Of a stretch of 64,000 bases of DNA, positions 49,356 through 60,475 are shown piece after piece. How positions within the stretch are numbered: the first letter of the stretch is position 1; every line of letters starts with the position of its first letter. The stretch is taken from positions 4,144,501 to 4,208,500 of the forward strand of contig NC_021149.1 of assembly GCF_000380335.1 (NCBI RefSeq), read 5' to 3'. This stretch comes from Azotobacter vinelandii CA. Its GTDB lineage: Bacteria; Pseudomonadota; Gammaproteobacteria; Pseudomonadales; Pseudomonadaceae. A program made the position numbers and the translations under genes. Under the pieces are notes generated by a model. That model was not told where the DNA came from. It did not search any database and was given only the letters and a program-made list of their open reading frames with translations.

Positions 49356-51887
49356 TCAACGGGAGATCAGCCAGCGCCACCCCGTACCCGGTTCCGTCAT
49401 CGCCCGCGACGCGGCGAGCAGGTCGTCGCGTCGCAGCCGCCGCAGCGCGGCGTGCAGCCGTTGCGGCCAGTCGTCCGGCCGGCCGCCGAGCCAGGCGTCG
49501 ACCGCACGCTGCACGCGCTGCGGACGGCTGCCTGCGTCGAGGGCGTCCAGCGCCGCGAGGCGAGCGGAGGCCAGATGTGCCGCATCCAGATCGGTGAGGC
49601 CGTCCCGGCGGACAAGGATGAAGTCGCGAATCGCCTGCCGCAGACGCTCCACGGAAGCGTGCGGCGACTGCACGCCGAACTGCAGTTCGGCGCCATCCCC
49701 GTCGTCGACGAAGCGGCTGAACAGCGCATAGCCGAGTCCCTGCTCGATACGCAGAGCCTGATGGAAAGGCCCTTGCAGAAGAATCGCCAGCAGGCGCCAG
49801 GCCGCCTCCAGCCAGGGGTCGCCGACTGGCGCCAGCAGACGCAGCAGGACCGCCCGCTCGCTACCCGCGATGCCCAGATGCAGAGCGTGCTCGCCGCCCA
49901 GCGCCTGCCGAGGCGGCGGCACGACGGCGGGCCGCCCGAGGCCCTGCAGCGGCGGCAGTACGGCCATGGGCAGCTCGCCCATGCGCCAGCCGCACAGGCT
50001 GGCGCCCGCCAGCCAGCCGCCGAGCAGAGACGCCAGAGCGGCGCCATCCAGGGTCGCCAGTCGCCGGGCGAGCGAATCCTCATCCACCGTCGGCATGCGC
50101 GTCCGGGCGGCCGGATGCGCCAGCAGACGACGCAGCAGGATCTGCCGCTCCCGCGTCTCGCGCCGCCGCTGCCAGGCCTCGCGCCAGCCCGTCGCATCGT
50201 CCTCGCGCAGACTCGCCAGGAGGCGCGTCAGCAGCGAAGGCAGCGCGGCCGGCGGCCCGCTCAGGCACAGGCTCAGGCGTCCGCCATCGCTCGACAGCCG
50301 GCAGTCGGCGCCGAACGGCCGCGCTTCGCCGGCCAGCGCGGCCCAGCGCTCGGCTAGCGCCAGTTCCGCCAGTTCGCCGGCCAGTTGCGCCTCCGGCCCC
50401 GGCGCGGCCTGCCAGGCCAGCAGCAAGGCCGCCTGACCGGGACGCAGCAAATCCGCACCGCCGCTGCGCCACTGCGCGGGCCAGTCCCGTACGGCCAGCG
50501 GCGCCGGGAACGGCGGCGAAGGCTTGACCGGCGCCGGCCGCCAGGCCTGCCGCGGCGGCGATAGCCCGGCCTGCGGCAGCACCCGATGGCGCACAGGAAA
50601 ACGCGGGCTGAACCCGCCCTGCGCCAGAGCATCGCGGCAACATTGCAGGAGCAGCGGCGGCTGCGCCAACGGCTTCAGCCAGTCGGCCAGCGCACTGGCG
50701 GCCGGCGGTTGCGGCCAGAGCCGCGGAGCGACACCGCCCTGGCGCTGCCAGCGCTCCAGCCAGAGCGCGGCGCGTTCCAGCGGCGCCTGCTCGTACTCGT
50801 CCCAGGCCTGGGCGATGCACAGGTTTTCGGCCAGGAGCGGATCGCCGATCCGTTCCGGCGCCGCCCGTAGCCAGGCCAGCCAGTCGTGGCAGAGGGCGGC
50901 GATCCGCTCCTCGCGGCCACGCCCCTCCTCCAGCAACTCCAGATGCAGGGCCAGCAGCACCTGCCCGGCACCCACCGGATGCAGCTCCAGACGGGCCGAG
51001 CACGCCAGGCCCCGGACGCGCAGCGCGCCGGGCAGGCCGCCGGCATCGCCGCGCCGCAAGGCCTGGCGCAACAGCTCCAGGGCCGGATCGTCGCGTCCGG
51101 CGACATGTTCCAGCATCCACCACAGGCTCATGCTCCGCCGCGCCGGCTGCTCCAGCTCCAGGCGCAGCGGGTCCTGTCCCGCCGGCCAGGGCGATGGCCA
51201 GGCGGGAGCCGGCAGGCGCGCGCCGGCCGGCAGCGAAGCGGCGCCAGCGCGAATCCGCGCCTCCAGCTCGTCCAGGGACTGCGGCCCGCAGAGCAACAGA
51301 CACAGGTTCTCGCCCCGGTAATGCCGGGCGTGCCAGGCGCGCAGATCGGCGAGAAAGGCCGGCGCCCGTGGCTCCAGGGTGTCGCGCGCACCGGCATGGA
51401 AACGCGCCAGCGGGTGGGCCGGATCGAGCAGACCGGCCAGCGCGCCGAGCAACTGGCTGTCGCCGTCCTGGCAGCGGGCCAGGTACTCGGCGTGCAGCAC
51501 CTCGCGTTCGGCGAGCAAGCGCTCGGGCAACAGCAGCGGCCGCGCCAGCAGGTCGCAGAGCCGCTCGAGGGCCGGCGCCAGCTCGCGCGCCGGCATCTCC
51601 AGGTAGAACTGGGTGCAGAGGCCGAGAGTACGAGCGTTGTAGCGCCCGCCGGCGCCGTGCACGTATCCGGCGAAGGCGCCCGTCCCGGCCAGGCCGGCGC
51701 TGCCGAGGAACAGGGCGTGTTCGAGAAAATGCGCCAGCCCCGGCCAGGCTTCGGGCTCGTGCAGGCTGCCGGCATCCACCCCGGCGGCCAGGGCCACGCG
51801 GCGGGCTTGCGGGTCACGCAGCAGGGTCGCCCGCACGCCATTGTCCAGGCGCAGACTGCGCTGTTCGAGCGGCGGCAGCTCGCCCAT
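49356..51887 (-). CDS. pqqF: PQQ biosynthesis M16 protease PqqF
   Basis: A zinc protease of 843 residues that helps cut the PqqA peptide. The N-terminal M16 active site is the inverted HxxEH motif in GLAHFLEHALFLGSAG, with EREVLHAEYLAR further on. C-terminal M16-like domains follow, with a Pro-rich linker near PAPVKPSPPFPAPLAV. ATG 51887 follows the upstream gene by 11 bases, with GAGG near its end. The reading frame is open much further upstream, but that is the S9 peptidase region in another frame. Last gene of the pqq cluster; its 3' end lies about 50 bases from the junction with the decayed island. Confidence 0.92.
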   Translation of the reverse strand: MGELPPLEQRSLRLDNGVRATLLRDPQARRVALAAGVDAGSLHEPEAWPGLAHFLEHALFLGSAGLAGTGAFAGYVHGAGGRYNARTLGLCTQFYLEMPARELAPALERLCDLLARPLLLPERLLAEREVLHAEYLARCQDGDSQLLGALAGLLDPAHPLARFHAGARDTLEPRAPAFLADLRAWHARHYRGENLCLLLCGPQSLDELEARIRAGAASLPAGARLPAPAWPSPWPAGQDPLRLELEQPARRSMSLWWMLEHVAGRDDPALELLRQALRRGDAGGLPGALRVRGLACSARLELHPVGAGQVLLALHLELLEEGRGREERIAALCHDWLAWLRAAPERIGDPLLAENLCIAQAWDEYEQAPLERAALWLERWQRQGGVAPRLWPQPPAASALADWLKPLAQPPLLLQCCRDALAQGGFSPRFPVRHRVLPQAGLSPPRQAWRPAPVKPSPPFPAPLAVRDWPAQWRSGGADLLRPGQAALLLAWQAAPGPEAQLAGELAELALAERWAALAGEARPFGADCRLSSDGGRLSLCLSGPPAALPSLLTRLLASLREDDATGWREAWQRRRETRERQILLRRLLAHPAARTRMPTVDEDSLARRLATLDGAALASLLGGWLAGASLCGWRMGELPMAVLPPLQGLGRPAVVPPPRQALGGEHALHLGIAGSERAVLLRLLAPVGDPWLEAAWRLLAILLQGPFHQALRIEQGLGYALFSRFVDDGDGAELQFGVQSPHASVERLRQAIRDFILVRRDGLTDLDAAHLASARLAALDALDAGSRPQRVQRAVDAWLGGRPDDWPQRLHAALRRLRRDDLLAASRAMTEPGTGWRWLISR

Positions 51888-51898
51888 GGACCCGGGCC

Positions 51899-53854
51899 TC
51901 AATCCAGCAGGCGCCGGTAGAAACGCCACTCGCGCTCCAGCGCGTCGGCCAGGTGGGCGGCCCGGCAGAAGCCGTGGCGCTCGTCGGGATAGAGCCGGTA
52001 CTCGACCGGCACTCCGTGCGCGCGCAGGGCGGCGACCATCGCCTCGGTCTGCCGCGGCACCACCACCGCGTCCAGGCCGCCCTGGAAGAAGATCACCGGC
52101 GCCCCGATCTCCCCGGCGTGCAGCAGCGGCGTGCGTTGCCGGTAACGCTCGGCGTCGCGCTGCGGATCGCCGATCAGCCAGTCGAGGTAGTCGGCCTCGA
52201 ACTTGTGGGTGACCCGGCGCAGGCTCGCGGGATCGCTGACCCCGTACAGGCTGGCGCCGCCCCGGAACAATTCGCGGAAGGCCAGCGCGCACAGCGCGGT
52301 GTAGCCGCCGGCGCTGGCGCCGCGAACGAAGGCCCGCGCCGGGTCGACCAGCCCCGCCTCGCCCAGGTCGTGCACCAGGGCGCAGGCGTCCTCCACGTCG
52401 ATGCGTCCCCACTCGCCGGCGAGACGCAGCCGACAGGCGCGCCCGAAGCCGCTGGACCCCCGGTAGTTGAGATCGGCCACGGCGAAGCCGCGCTGGGTCC
52501 AGAACTGGATGCGCGGATCGAACACCGGATAGCAGGCCGAAGTCGGTCCGCCGTGGACGAACACCACCAGCGGCGGCCGTCCGTGCCCGGGCTCCGGGCA
52601 GGCGGCGTTGCGCGGCGGATAGAAGAACGCCTGGGCGGACTCGCCCTCGCCCGTGGCGAAGCGCAGCGACTGCGGCCGCGACAGCTCGGCCTCGGCCAGC
52701 GGCGCCTCGCCCCCGGCGAGCACCCGCGGCGTCCCGCCGGCCCGTTCGATCGCCAGCACCGCCGGCAGCCGCGCCGGAGAGGCGGCGATGCAGTAGAAAC
52801 AGTCCGCGTCCGCCGCCAGTTGGCGAAAGCGGCTGAACTCCGCCGCCAGATAGCGCTCGCGGCCCGCGGCATCGCGCTCGATCAGGAATCCCCAGCCCTC
52901 CTCCTGGCGGGCGAGCAGCAGGCCGCCGTCCGCCAGCGGCAGGTAGCTGACCGCGCCCTGCTGCCAGGGCGCCGGGGCATGGTCGGCGGCGGCCAGCGGG
53001 CGCGGCTCGCTCCACTCCATGACAGCGGCGGACAGGGCCGCGCCGTCGTCTCCCCTGCGCTCCGCGCGCTCGTCCGTCCGCTCGACAGCCCGCAGCCGGC
53101 CGCCCTGCTCCCGCCAGGGCTGCCACCAGCCGGCGCGGTCGGTGAGGCACCACAGGCTTCCGTCGGCGGCGAAACAGGGCTGCTGCAACGCCTCGCCGCC
53201 CTCGCCGCCGGCCAGGGTCACGGGCTCGCCGAGCCGGCCGTCCGCCGCCACCTCGGCCAGGCACAGGCGGGTGGCCGTCCAGGGCAGTTCGGGACGCTCC
53301 CACTCGATCCAGGACAGGCGCCGGCCGTCGGCGCTCAGCTTCGGCGCGGCGTAGAAATCGGCGCCCTCGGCCAGCACCCGGCGCGCGCCGTCGTGCAGCG
53401 ACAGGGCGACCAGCCGGTGCGCCACTCCCTTCGCCGCGTGGCTTTCCTCGACCGCCAGCACGGCGTTCCAGGCCGGCGCGTGGTGCAGGTCACCGTAGCG
53501 GCGCCGGGCCTGTGCGGTCAGCGCCTCGGCGACGGGAGCCTCGGCGAGGCGCGTGCGGTACACCTGCTGGTCGGACTCGTCGACCCAGGCCACGCCATCG
53601 TCGACGATGCAGAAGGCCCCGCCGCCGTATTCGTAGATCCGGCTGCGCACCGAATGTCTCGCCGGGGTCAGGCAGCGCGTCGTGCCGTCCCGCCACAGCC
53701 ACAGGCGGCAACGCCCGTCTTCCGGGCGGTATTCCAGCCAGACCAGGCCGCCGAGGCCGGCCTGCAGCCCAGCGAAATCGCGGCTGGCCGCGGCGGCATT
53801 CGCCGCCGACCAGCGGCTGGGCCAGGAACCGTAGGGCATGGAATGCGTGGGCAC
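51899..53854 (-). CDS. S9 family prolyl-oligopeptidase-like peptidase of the pqq cluster
   Basis: A 651-residue serine peptidase: beta-propeller N-terminal domain (about 1-380) and alpha/beta hydrolase C-terminal domain. The nucleophile is in FVRGASAGGYTALCALAF, the oxyanion region in FVHGGPTSACYPVFDP, and the catalytic His in YPDERHGFCRAAHLADALER. Equivalent genes (PqqH type) accompany pqq genes in other Pseudomonas, possibly finishing PqqA processing. GTG start at 53854 is supported by GGGAGG eight bases upstream. Follows pqqE by 88 bases. Confidence 0.9.
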   Translation of the reverse strand: MPTHSMPYGSWPSRWSAANAAAASRDFAGLQAGLGGLVWLEYRPEDGRCRLWLWRDGTTRCLTPARHSVRSRIYEYGGGAFCIVDDGVAWVDESDQQVYRTRLAEAPVAEALTAQARRRYGDLHHAPAWNAVLAVEESHAAKGVAHRLVALSLHDGARRVLAEGADFYAAPKLSADGRRLSWIEWERPELPWTATRLCLAEVAADGRLGEPVTLAGGEGGEALQQPCFAADGSLWCLTDRAGWWQPWREQGGRLRAVERTDERAERRGDDGAALSAAVMEWSEPRPLAAADHAPAPWQQGAVSYLPLADGGLLLARQEEGWGFLIERDAAGRERYLAAEFSRFRQLAADADCFYCIAASPARLPAVLAIERAGGTPRVLAGGEAPLAEAELSRPQSLRFATGEGESAQAFFYPPRNAACPEPGHGRPPLVVFVHGGPTSACYPVFDPRIQFWTQRGFAVADLNYRGSSGFGRACRLRLAGEWGRIDVEDACALVHDLGEAGLVDPARAFVRGASAGGYTALCALAFRELFRGGASLYGVSDPASLRRVTHKFEADYLDWLIGDPQRDAERYRQRTPLLHAGEIGAPVIFFQGGLDAVVVPRQTEAMVAALRAHGVPVEYRLYPDERHGFCRAAHLADALEREWRFYRRLLD

Positions 53855-53942
53855 GAACGAACCTCCCGGGAAACGGCCAGTCAGGGTCGATGGCGAAACG
53901 CAGCGGACATCGGGCGGAAAGCCGCCGGCAGGACTTTCCGGC

Positions 53943-55094
53943 TCACTCCGAGCGACTCCTGCAGATGATCTCCGAGGTCCGGGCGTTGCGATGGACCAGC
54001 CGCTCCAGGCCGAGCGGCGCCTCTTCCGCCTGGCGGCGGGCGTCGAGGATCAGACCGTGATGCGCCGACTTGGCGCACACCGGATCGGTCGCCTCGGCAT
54101 CGCCGGTGAGCAGGAAGGCCTGGCAGCGGCAGCCGCCGAAATCGCGCCCCTTCTCGTCGCAGGAACGGCACGGCTCGGGCAGCCAGTCGTCGCCGCGAAA
54201 GCGGTTGAAGCCGAAGGAGTCGTACCAGATGTGCCGCAGGCTGTGCTCGCGCACGTTGGGAAACTGCACCGGCAGCATCCGCGCGTTGTGGCAGGGCAGC
54301 GCCGTGCCGTCCGGGGCGATGTCGAGGAACAGGCTGGCCCAGCCGCCCATGCAGGCCTTGGGACGCTCCTCGTAGTAGTCCGGGGTGACGAAGATCAGCT
54401 TGCACGGATGGCCCTGCGCGGCGAGCTTCTCCCGCCACTGGTTGGTGATGCGCTCGGCGCGCTCCAGTTGGGCGCGGGTCGGCAGGAGTCCGGCGCGGTT
54501 CAGCTCGGCCCAGCCGTAGAACTGGCAGGTGGCCAGCTCGATGTAATCCGCCTCCAATTCGAGGCACAGCTCGATGATCCGCTCGATAGCGTCGATGTTG
54601 TGCCGGTGGGTGACGAAGTTGAGCACCATCGGGTAGCCCTGGGCCTTGACCGCACGGGCCATGGCCAGCTTCCGGGCGAAGGCCTTGCCCGAGCCGGCCA
54701 GCAGGTCGTTCAGCTCCGCGTCGGCGGCCTGGAAGCTGACCTGGATATGATCGAGGCCGGCCGTGGCGAACTCGGCGATGCGCGCCTCGCTCAGGCCGAT
54801 GCCGGAGGTGATCAGGTTGGTGTAGTAGCCGAGGCCACGAGCGGCGCCGATCAGTTCGCTCAAGTCCTGGCGCACCAGCGGCTCGCCGCCGGAGAAGCCG
54901 AGCTGGGCGGCGCCCAGCTCGCGGGCCTGGCGGAACACCTCGATCCACTCGGCGGTGGACAGCTCCGCGCCGTGGCGGGCGAAGTCCAGGGGATTGGAGC
55001 AGTACGGACACTGCAGCGGGCAGCGATAGGTCAGCTCGGCCAGCAGCCACAGCGGCGGGCCCGGCTCAGTGCAGCTCGATCCAGGAGCGCTCAC
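53943..55094 (-). CDS. pqqE: PqqA peptide cyclase (radical SAM)
   Basis: Links Glu and Tyr side chains of PqqA. 383 residues. Radical SAM cluster Cys-x3-Cys-x2-Cys in [16 protein letters not shown], then [21 protein letters not shown]-terminal SPASM cluster cysteines in [28 protein letters not shown] and [19 protein letters not shown]. Start taken as GTG 55094 with GGAGG six bases upstream, overlapping the pqqD end by 29 bases; there is no ATG candidate closer to the conserved [14 protein letters not shown] block. Confidence 0.94.
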   Translation of the reverse strand: MSAPGSSCTEPGPPLWLLAELTYRCPLQCPYCSNPLDFARHGAELSTAEWIEVFRQARELGAAQLGFSGGEPLVRQDLSELIGAARGLGYYTNLITSGIGLSEARIAEFATAGLDHIQVSFQAADAELNDLLAGSGKAFARKLAMARAVKAQGYPMVLNFVTHRHNIDAIERIIELCLELEADYIELATCQFYGWAELNRAGLLPTRAQLERAERITNQWREKLAAQGHPCKLIFVTPDYYEERPKACMGGWASLFLDIAPDGTALPCHNARMLPVQFPNVREHSLRHIWYDSFGFNRFRGDDWLPEPCRSCDEKGRDFGGCRCQAFLLTGDAEATDPVCAKSAHHGLILDARRQAEEAPLGLERLVHRNARTSEIICRSRSE

Positions 55095-55344
55095 GCGCCA
55101 CCTCCAGAAATTCCAGGACGTCCTCCTCGATGCCATCGCTCTCGGGAAAGCGCTCGCGCAGCGCGGCGACGATGGCGGCGATGCTGCGGTCCCCGTCGAC
55201 CTGACCGAGGATCGCCGCGGCACTGTCGTTGAGCTTGACCATGCCCTCGGGATAGAGCAGCACGTGGCAGTTCTGCGCCGGCTCCCACTGGAAGCGGAAG
55301 CCGCGGCGCAATTGGGGGATATCGTTCAGGGTGGTTTCGCTCAT
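55066..55344 (-). CDS. pqqD: PqqA-binding chaperone PqqD
   Basis: Small chaperone (92 residues) that presents PqqA to PqqE. Features: [57 protein letters not shown] 55344 with GAGGGG eight bases upstream is used. The frame is open 55 codons further upstream into the end of pqqC. The gap from pqqC is 130 bases, larger than usual. Confidence 0.93.
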   Translation of the reverse strand: MSETTLNDIPQLRRGFRFQWEPAQNCHVLLYPEGMVKLNDSAAAILGQVDGDRSIAAIVAALRERFPESDGIEEDVLEFLEVARERSWIELH

Positions 55345-55474
55345 GGGCATTTCCCCTCTGCAGGATGGAAAACGACCGAAGGTCTTTTCCAGCATTGTGG
55401 ACTGCGCTGGAAAATCGCTGCGCGCGTTTTCCACGGGGTGGCCATCCACCCTGCCGAAATCGCCTGTCCCGTCA

Positions 55475-56227
55475 TCACAGTATCGTTCCCCGGTGCCAGA
55501 CCCGCTCATGGGTCACCGTGTGATACGGCGGACGGTCCAGTTCGTAGGCCATGCTCATGGCGTCGAGCATGCTCCAGAGGATGTCCAGCTTGAACTGCAG
55601 GATCTCCAGCATGCGGGCCTGGGCCTCGCGGGTGGCGAAGTGCGCGAGGGTGATGCGCAGGCCGTGCTCGACGTCGCGGCGCGCTTCCTTCAGGCGCCTG
55701 CGGAAGTAGTCGTAGCCGCCGGCCTCGATCCAGGGGTAGTGCCGCGGCCAGGTGTCCAGGCGCGACTGGTGGATGGTCGGGGCGAACAGTTCGGTCAGCG
55801 AGCTGCCGGCCGCCTCCTGCCAACTGGCGCGGCGGGCGAAGTTGACGTAGGCGTCCACCGCGAAACGCACCCCCGGCAGCACCAGTTCCTGGGACAGCAA
55901 TTGCTCGCGATCGAGGCCGACCGCCTCGCCGAGGCGCAGCCAGGCCTCGATGCCGCCCTCCTCGCCGGGGCCGCCATCGTGGTCGAGGATGCGCTGGACC
56001 CACTCGCGGCGGACTTCGCGGTCCGGGCAGTTGGCGAGGATCGCCGCGTCCTTCAGGGGAATGTTCACCTGGTAGTAGAAGCGATTGGCCACCCAGCCCC
56101 GGATCTGCTCGCGGGTCGAGCGACCCTCGTACATGGCGACCTGGAATGGATGGTGGATGTGGTAGTAGGCGCCCTTGGCGCGCAACGCCCGCTCGAATTC
56201 GGCGGGACTCATGGCTGTCTGGGTCAT
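55475..56227 (-). CDS. pqqC: Pyrroloquinoline-quinone synthase
   Basis: Catalyses the final oxidation and ring closure giving PQQ. 250 residues, all-helical. Recognisable stretches: [81 protein letters not shown] 56227 follows GAGGAGCCGT. Confidence 0.96.
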
Positions 56228-56258
56228 ACGGCTCCTCGCAGAAGCGGGTAACGGCGCT

Positions 56259-57167
56259 CTACAGGTCGATGTCCATCCCGTCCCTGGCGACCTCGATCCC
56301 GCGCGCGACCAGTTGGGCGCGCTCGGGCGAGTCCTCGTCGAGGATCGGGTTGGTGTTGTTGATATGGATGAGCACCTTGCGCCCGTCCAGGCCGTCGAGC
56401 ACTTCGAGCATGCCGCCCGCGCCGCTCTGCGGCAGGTGGCCCATCTCGCTGCCGAGCTTGCTGCCGCAGCCGGCGTGGATCATCTCGTCGTCGCGCCACA
56501 GGGTGCCGTCGACCAGCAGGCAGTCGGCGCGGCGCATCCGCTCGCGCAGCGGCGCATCCACCCGGCCGAGGCCGGGGGCGTAGAACAGCGTGCCGCCGGT
56601 GCGGCTGTCCTCGACCAGCAGGCCGAGGTTGTCGCCCGGATGCGGATCGTGGCGGTGCGGCGAATAGGGCGGCGCGGCGCTGCGCAGCGGAATCGGGGTG
56701 AAGCGCAGGGCCGGGCAGGCGTCGACCGCGAACGACCGCTCCAGCACGATGGGCTTCCAGTGCAGGCCGCCGTTCCAGTGTTCGAGCATGGCGAACAGCG
56801 GGAAACCCGTGGTCAGGTCCTGGTGGACCATCTCCGTGCACCAGACCTCGTGCGGGCAGCCCTCGCGCAGGCCGAGCAGGCCGGTGCAGTGGTCGATCTG
56901 GCTGTCCAGCAGGATCAGCGCGCGGATCGCCGTGTCGCGCACCGCGCGGGCCGGCTGCAGGGCCGGGAAGGCCTCGATCTGCGCGCGGATGTCCGGCGAG
57001 GCGTTGCAGAGAATCCAGTTCGCCCCGTCGTCGGACAGGGCGATGGACGACTGGCTGCGCGGCGTGGCGCGCAGGGTGCCCTGGCGCAGGCCGTGGCAGT
57101 TGCGGCAGTTGCAGTTCCACTGGGGAAAGCCGCCGCCGGCGGCCGAGCCGAGAATTCGGATGTGCAT
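56259..57167 (-). CDS. pqqB: PQQ biosynthesis protein PqqB
   Basis: A 302-residue metallo-beta-lactamase-fold protein that hydroxylates the PqqA-derived dipeptide. It begins [20 protein letters not shown] with Cys residues of the Zn-like site (CNCRNC). Also [18 protein letters not shown] near the end. ATG 57167 is 45 bases after the pqqA stop; the hairpin at 57187 sits between. Confidence 0.96.
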
Positions 57168-57186
57168 GGCAGTTCCGTCTGGGAAA

Positions 57187-57206
57187 GGCCCCGGCACGCC
57201 GGGGCC
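57187..57206 (-). terminator. Hairpin between pqqA and pqqB
   Basis: On the minus strand GGCCCCGG CGTG CCGGGGCC, a perfect 8-bp stem, followed by TTTCCC. Such a hairpin can act as a partial terminator or stabiliser so that pqqA transcript exceeds the rest of the operon, as known in other pqq operons. Confidence 0.65.
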
Positions 57207-57212
57207 ACTCGT

Positions 57213-57284
57213 TCAACGGTTGGCGAAATACAGGGTCACTTCGAAACCGATGCGCAGGTCAGTGAAGGCGGGTTTGGTCCACAT
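57213..57284 (-). CDS. pqqA: PQQ precursor peptide PqqA
   Basis: A 23-residue peptide: [20 protein letters not shown] then ANR. Glu15 and Tyr19 (E-V-T-L-Y) are the residues fused into PQQ. The start has AAGGAG eight bases before ATG, strong as expected for a highly expressed peptide. Confidence 0.96.
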   Translation of the reverse strand: MWTKPAFTDLRIGFEVTLYFANR

Positions 57285-57323
57285 GACAGACTCCTTGCAA
57301 GTGCGTGGTGGGGGTCAGGTTCA

Positions 57324-57348
57324 TCCCGTTCCGACTATTTCGACGGGA
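57324..57348. promoter_or_regulatory. Inverted repeat upstream of pqqA
   Basis: TCCCGT (57324-57329) and ACGGGA (57343-57348), 13 bases apart, about 40-65 bases before pqqA. A site for a pqq regulator is possible. No known motif is assigned. Confidence 0.35.
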
Positions 57349-57450
57349 CATGCAGCGATCCGTTCGGAATGGCCGGCAAGGAACGCCTGGCGTCCGACAG
57401 GCGAACGAGCGGCCTTGGCAGCCACGGCTCTTCTTTCCATTAAAGAAGAA

Positions 57451-57476
57451 AAGGCCCCGGGCGGCCGGAGCCGCCC
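57451..57476 (-). terminator. Terminator after acoR
   Basis: Minus-strand hairpin GGGCGGC TCCG GCCGCCC (57459-57476), followed by CGGGGCCTTTTCTTCTTT. It directly follows the acoR stop and precedes the pqq operon. Confidence 0.65.
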
Positions 57477-59363
<1,887 letters not shown>

Positions 59364-59452
59364 ACCGTCTCCGTCTCTCGGGTCTTGTTGTTGTTTCCCC
59401 ATTAAGCACCCTTCCCCTTCCCGCGACAAGCGGCGGGACGGAGAAGTGCGCC

Positions 59453-59473
59453 GCTGAGACGGAACGTCTCAGC
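59453..59473. promoter_or_regulatory. Palindromic upstream activating site for AcoR
   Basis: GCTGAGAC and GTCTCAGC (59453-59460 and 59466-59473) around GGAAC form a perfect dyad. Two further GTCTCGCC half-sites lie close by (near 59476 and 59511). It is about 110 bases before the -24 element, a normal distance for an enhancer site. Assigning it to AcoR is inference from position. Confidence 0.65.
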
Positions 59474-59582
59474 GTCTCGCCGTCGCGCTGACACCGGGCG
59501 TCTCGCCCGGACCTTCGCCAGGCCCCTCGGTCGCCTGGCAAAACCGCTCTGAAACGCGGCTTGCAGCCAATCTTTGGCACTT

Positions 59583-59598
59583 TGGCACCGCCCTTGCT
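59583..59598 (+). promoter_or_regulatory. Sigma-54 (-24/-12) promoter of the aco operon
   Basis: TGGCAC (59583-59588), five bases, then TTGCT (59594-59598): a match to the consensus TGGCAC-N5-TTGC. It lies 66 bases before the first gene, and the presumed activator AcoR is divergent. Excellent agreement with an AcoR-regulated operon. Confidence 0.88.
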
Positions 59599-59663
59599 CT
59601 GTCCCCTGGCAGAAGCGGCCGGCGGCCCCAGCCCCGGCCCATAACAACAAGCACAGGTGCCCC

Positions 59664-60458
59664 ATGTCCGAATCGTTCCTTCCCGAATTCTCCCTGTCCG
59701 GCAAAGTCGCCCTGGTCACCGGGGCCGGCCGCGGCCTCGGCCAGGGCATCGCCCTGAGCCTGGCCCGCGCCGGCGCCGACGTGGCGGTGGCCGATCTCGC
59801 CGGCGCCGAGGAAACCGCCGCCCAGGTCCGCGCCCTCGGCCGGCGCAGTCTGGCGCTGGAGGTCGACGTCGCCCGCCAGGACAGCGTGCGGGCCATGGTC
59901 GCCCGGATCGTCGAAGGCTTCGGCCGCCTCGACGTGGCGATCAACAACGCCGGGGTGATCGGCATCCACAAGGTCAGCGAAATGACCGTCGAGGAATGGG
60001 ACCGGGTGCTGAACGTCAATGCCCGCGGCGTGTTCCTCTGCTGCCAGGCCGAACTGGAACCGATGCGCGCACAGCGCTGGGGACGGATCGTCAACGTCGC
60101 CTCGATCGCCGGCAAGGTCGGCCTCCCCGACCTCGCCCACTACTGCGCCTCGAAGTTCGCGGTGGTCGGCTTCAGCAACGCCCTGGCCAAGGAGGTCGCC
60201 CGCGAGGGCATCACCGTCAACGCGCTCTGCCCCGGCATCGTCGGCACCGGCATGTGGCGCGGCGAGCAGGGCCTGGCCAACCGCTGGCGGCAGCCCGGCG
60301 AGAGCGAGGCGCAGTCCTGGGAACGCCACCAGGCCGGCCTGCTGCCGCAGGGCGAAGCACAGACCGCCGAAGACATGGGCCAGCTCGCCGTCTACCTGGC
60401 CTGCGCCCCGCACGTCACCGGCCAGGCCATCGCCGTCGACGGCGGCTTCTCGCTCTGA
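59664..60458 (+). CDS. Short-chain dehydrogenase, likely butanediol/acetoin dehydrogenase
   Basis: A 264-residue SDR. NAD motif VALVTGAGRGLGQGIALSLA, NNAGVIG, catalytic tetrad Ser in IVNVASIAGK and Tyr-x3-Lys in HYCASKFAVVGFSNAL; C-terminal GQAIAVDGGFSL. As first gene of the aco operon it probably interconverts 2,3-butanediol and acetoin. Start 59664 follows CACAGGTGCCCC. It resembles the BudC type but a general SDR role cannot be excluded. Confidence 0.85.
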   Translation: MSESFLPEFSLSGKVALVTGAGRGLGQGIALSLARAGADVAVADLAGAEETAAQVRALGRRSLALEVDVARQDSVRAMVARIVEGFGRLDVAINNAGVIGIHKVSEMTVEEWDRVLNVNARGVFLCCQAELEPMRAQRWGRIVNVASIAGKVGLPDLAHYCASKFAVVGFSNALAKEVAREGITVNALCPGIVGTGMWRGEQGLANRWRQPGESEAQSWERHQAGLLPQGEAQTAEDMGQLAVYLACAPHVTGQAIAVDGGFSL

Positions 60459-60475
60459 GCCCGCGGAGTCTAGCC

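Noticed and set aside
48580-49731. YhcG-like frame reading on to 49731
   Set aside because: Beyond 49305 the sequence is the complementary strand of pqqF, not a YhcG C-terminus.
51888-53303. Extension of the pqqF frame upstream for 472 more codons
   Set aside because: It overlaps the S9 peptidase in another frame, and the M16 domain begins properly at ATG 51887.
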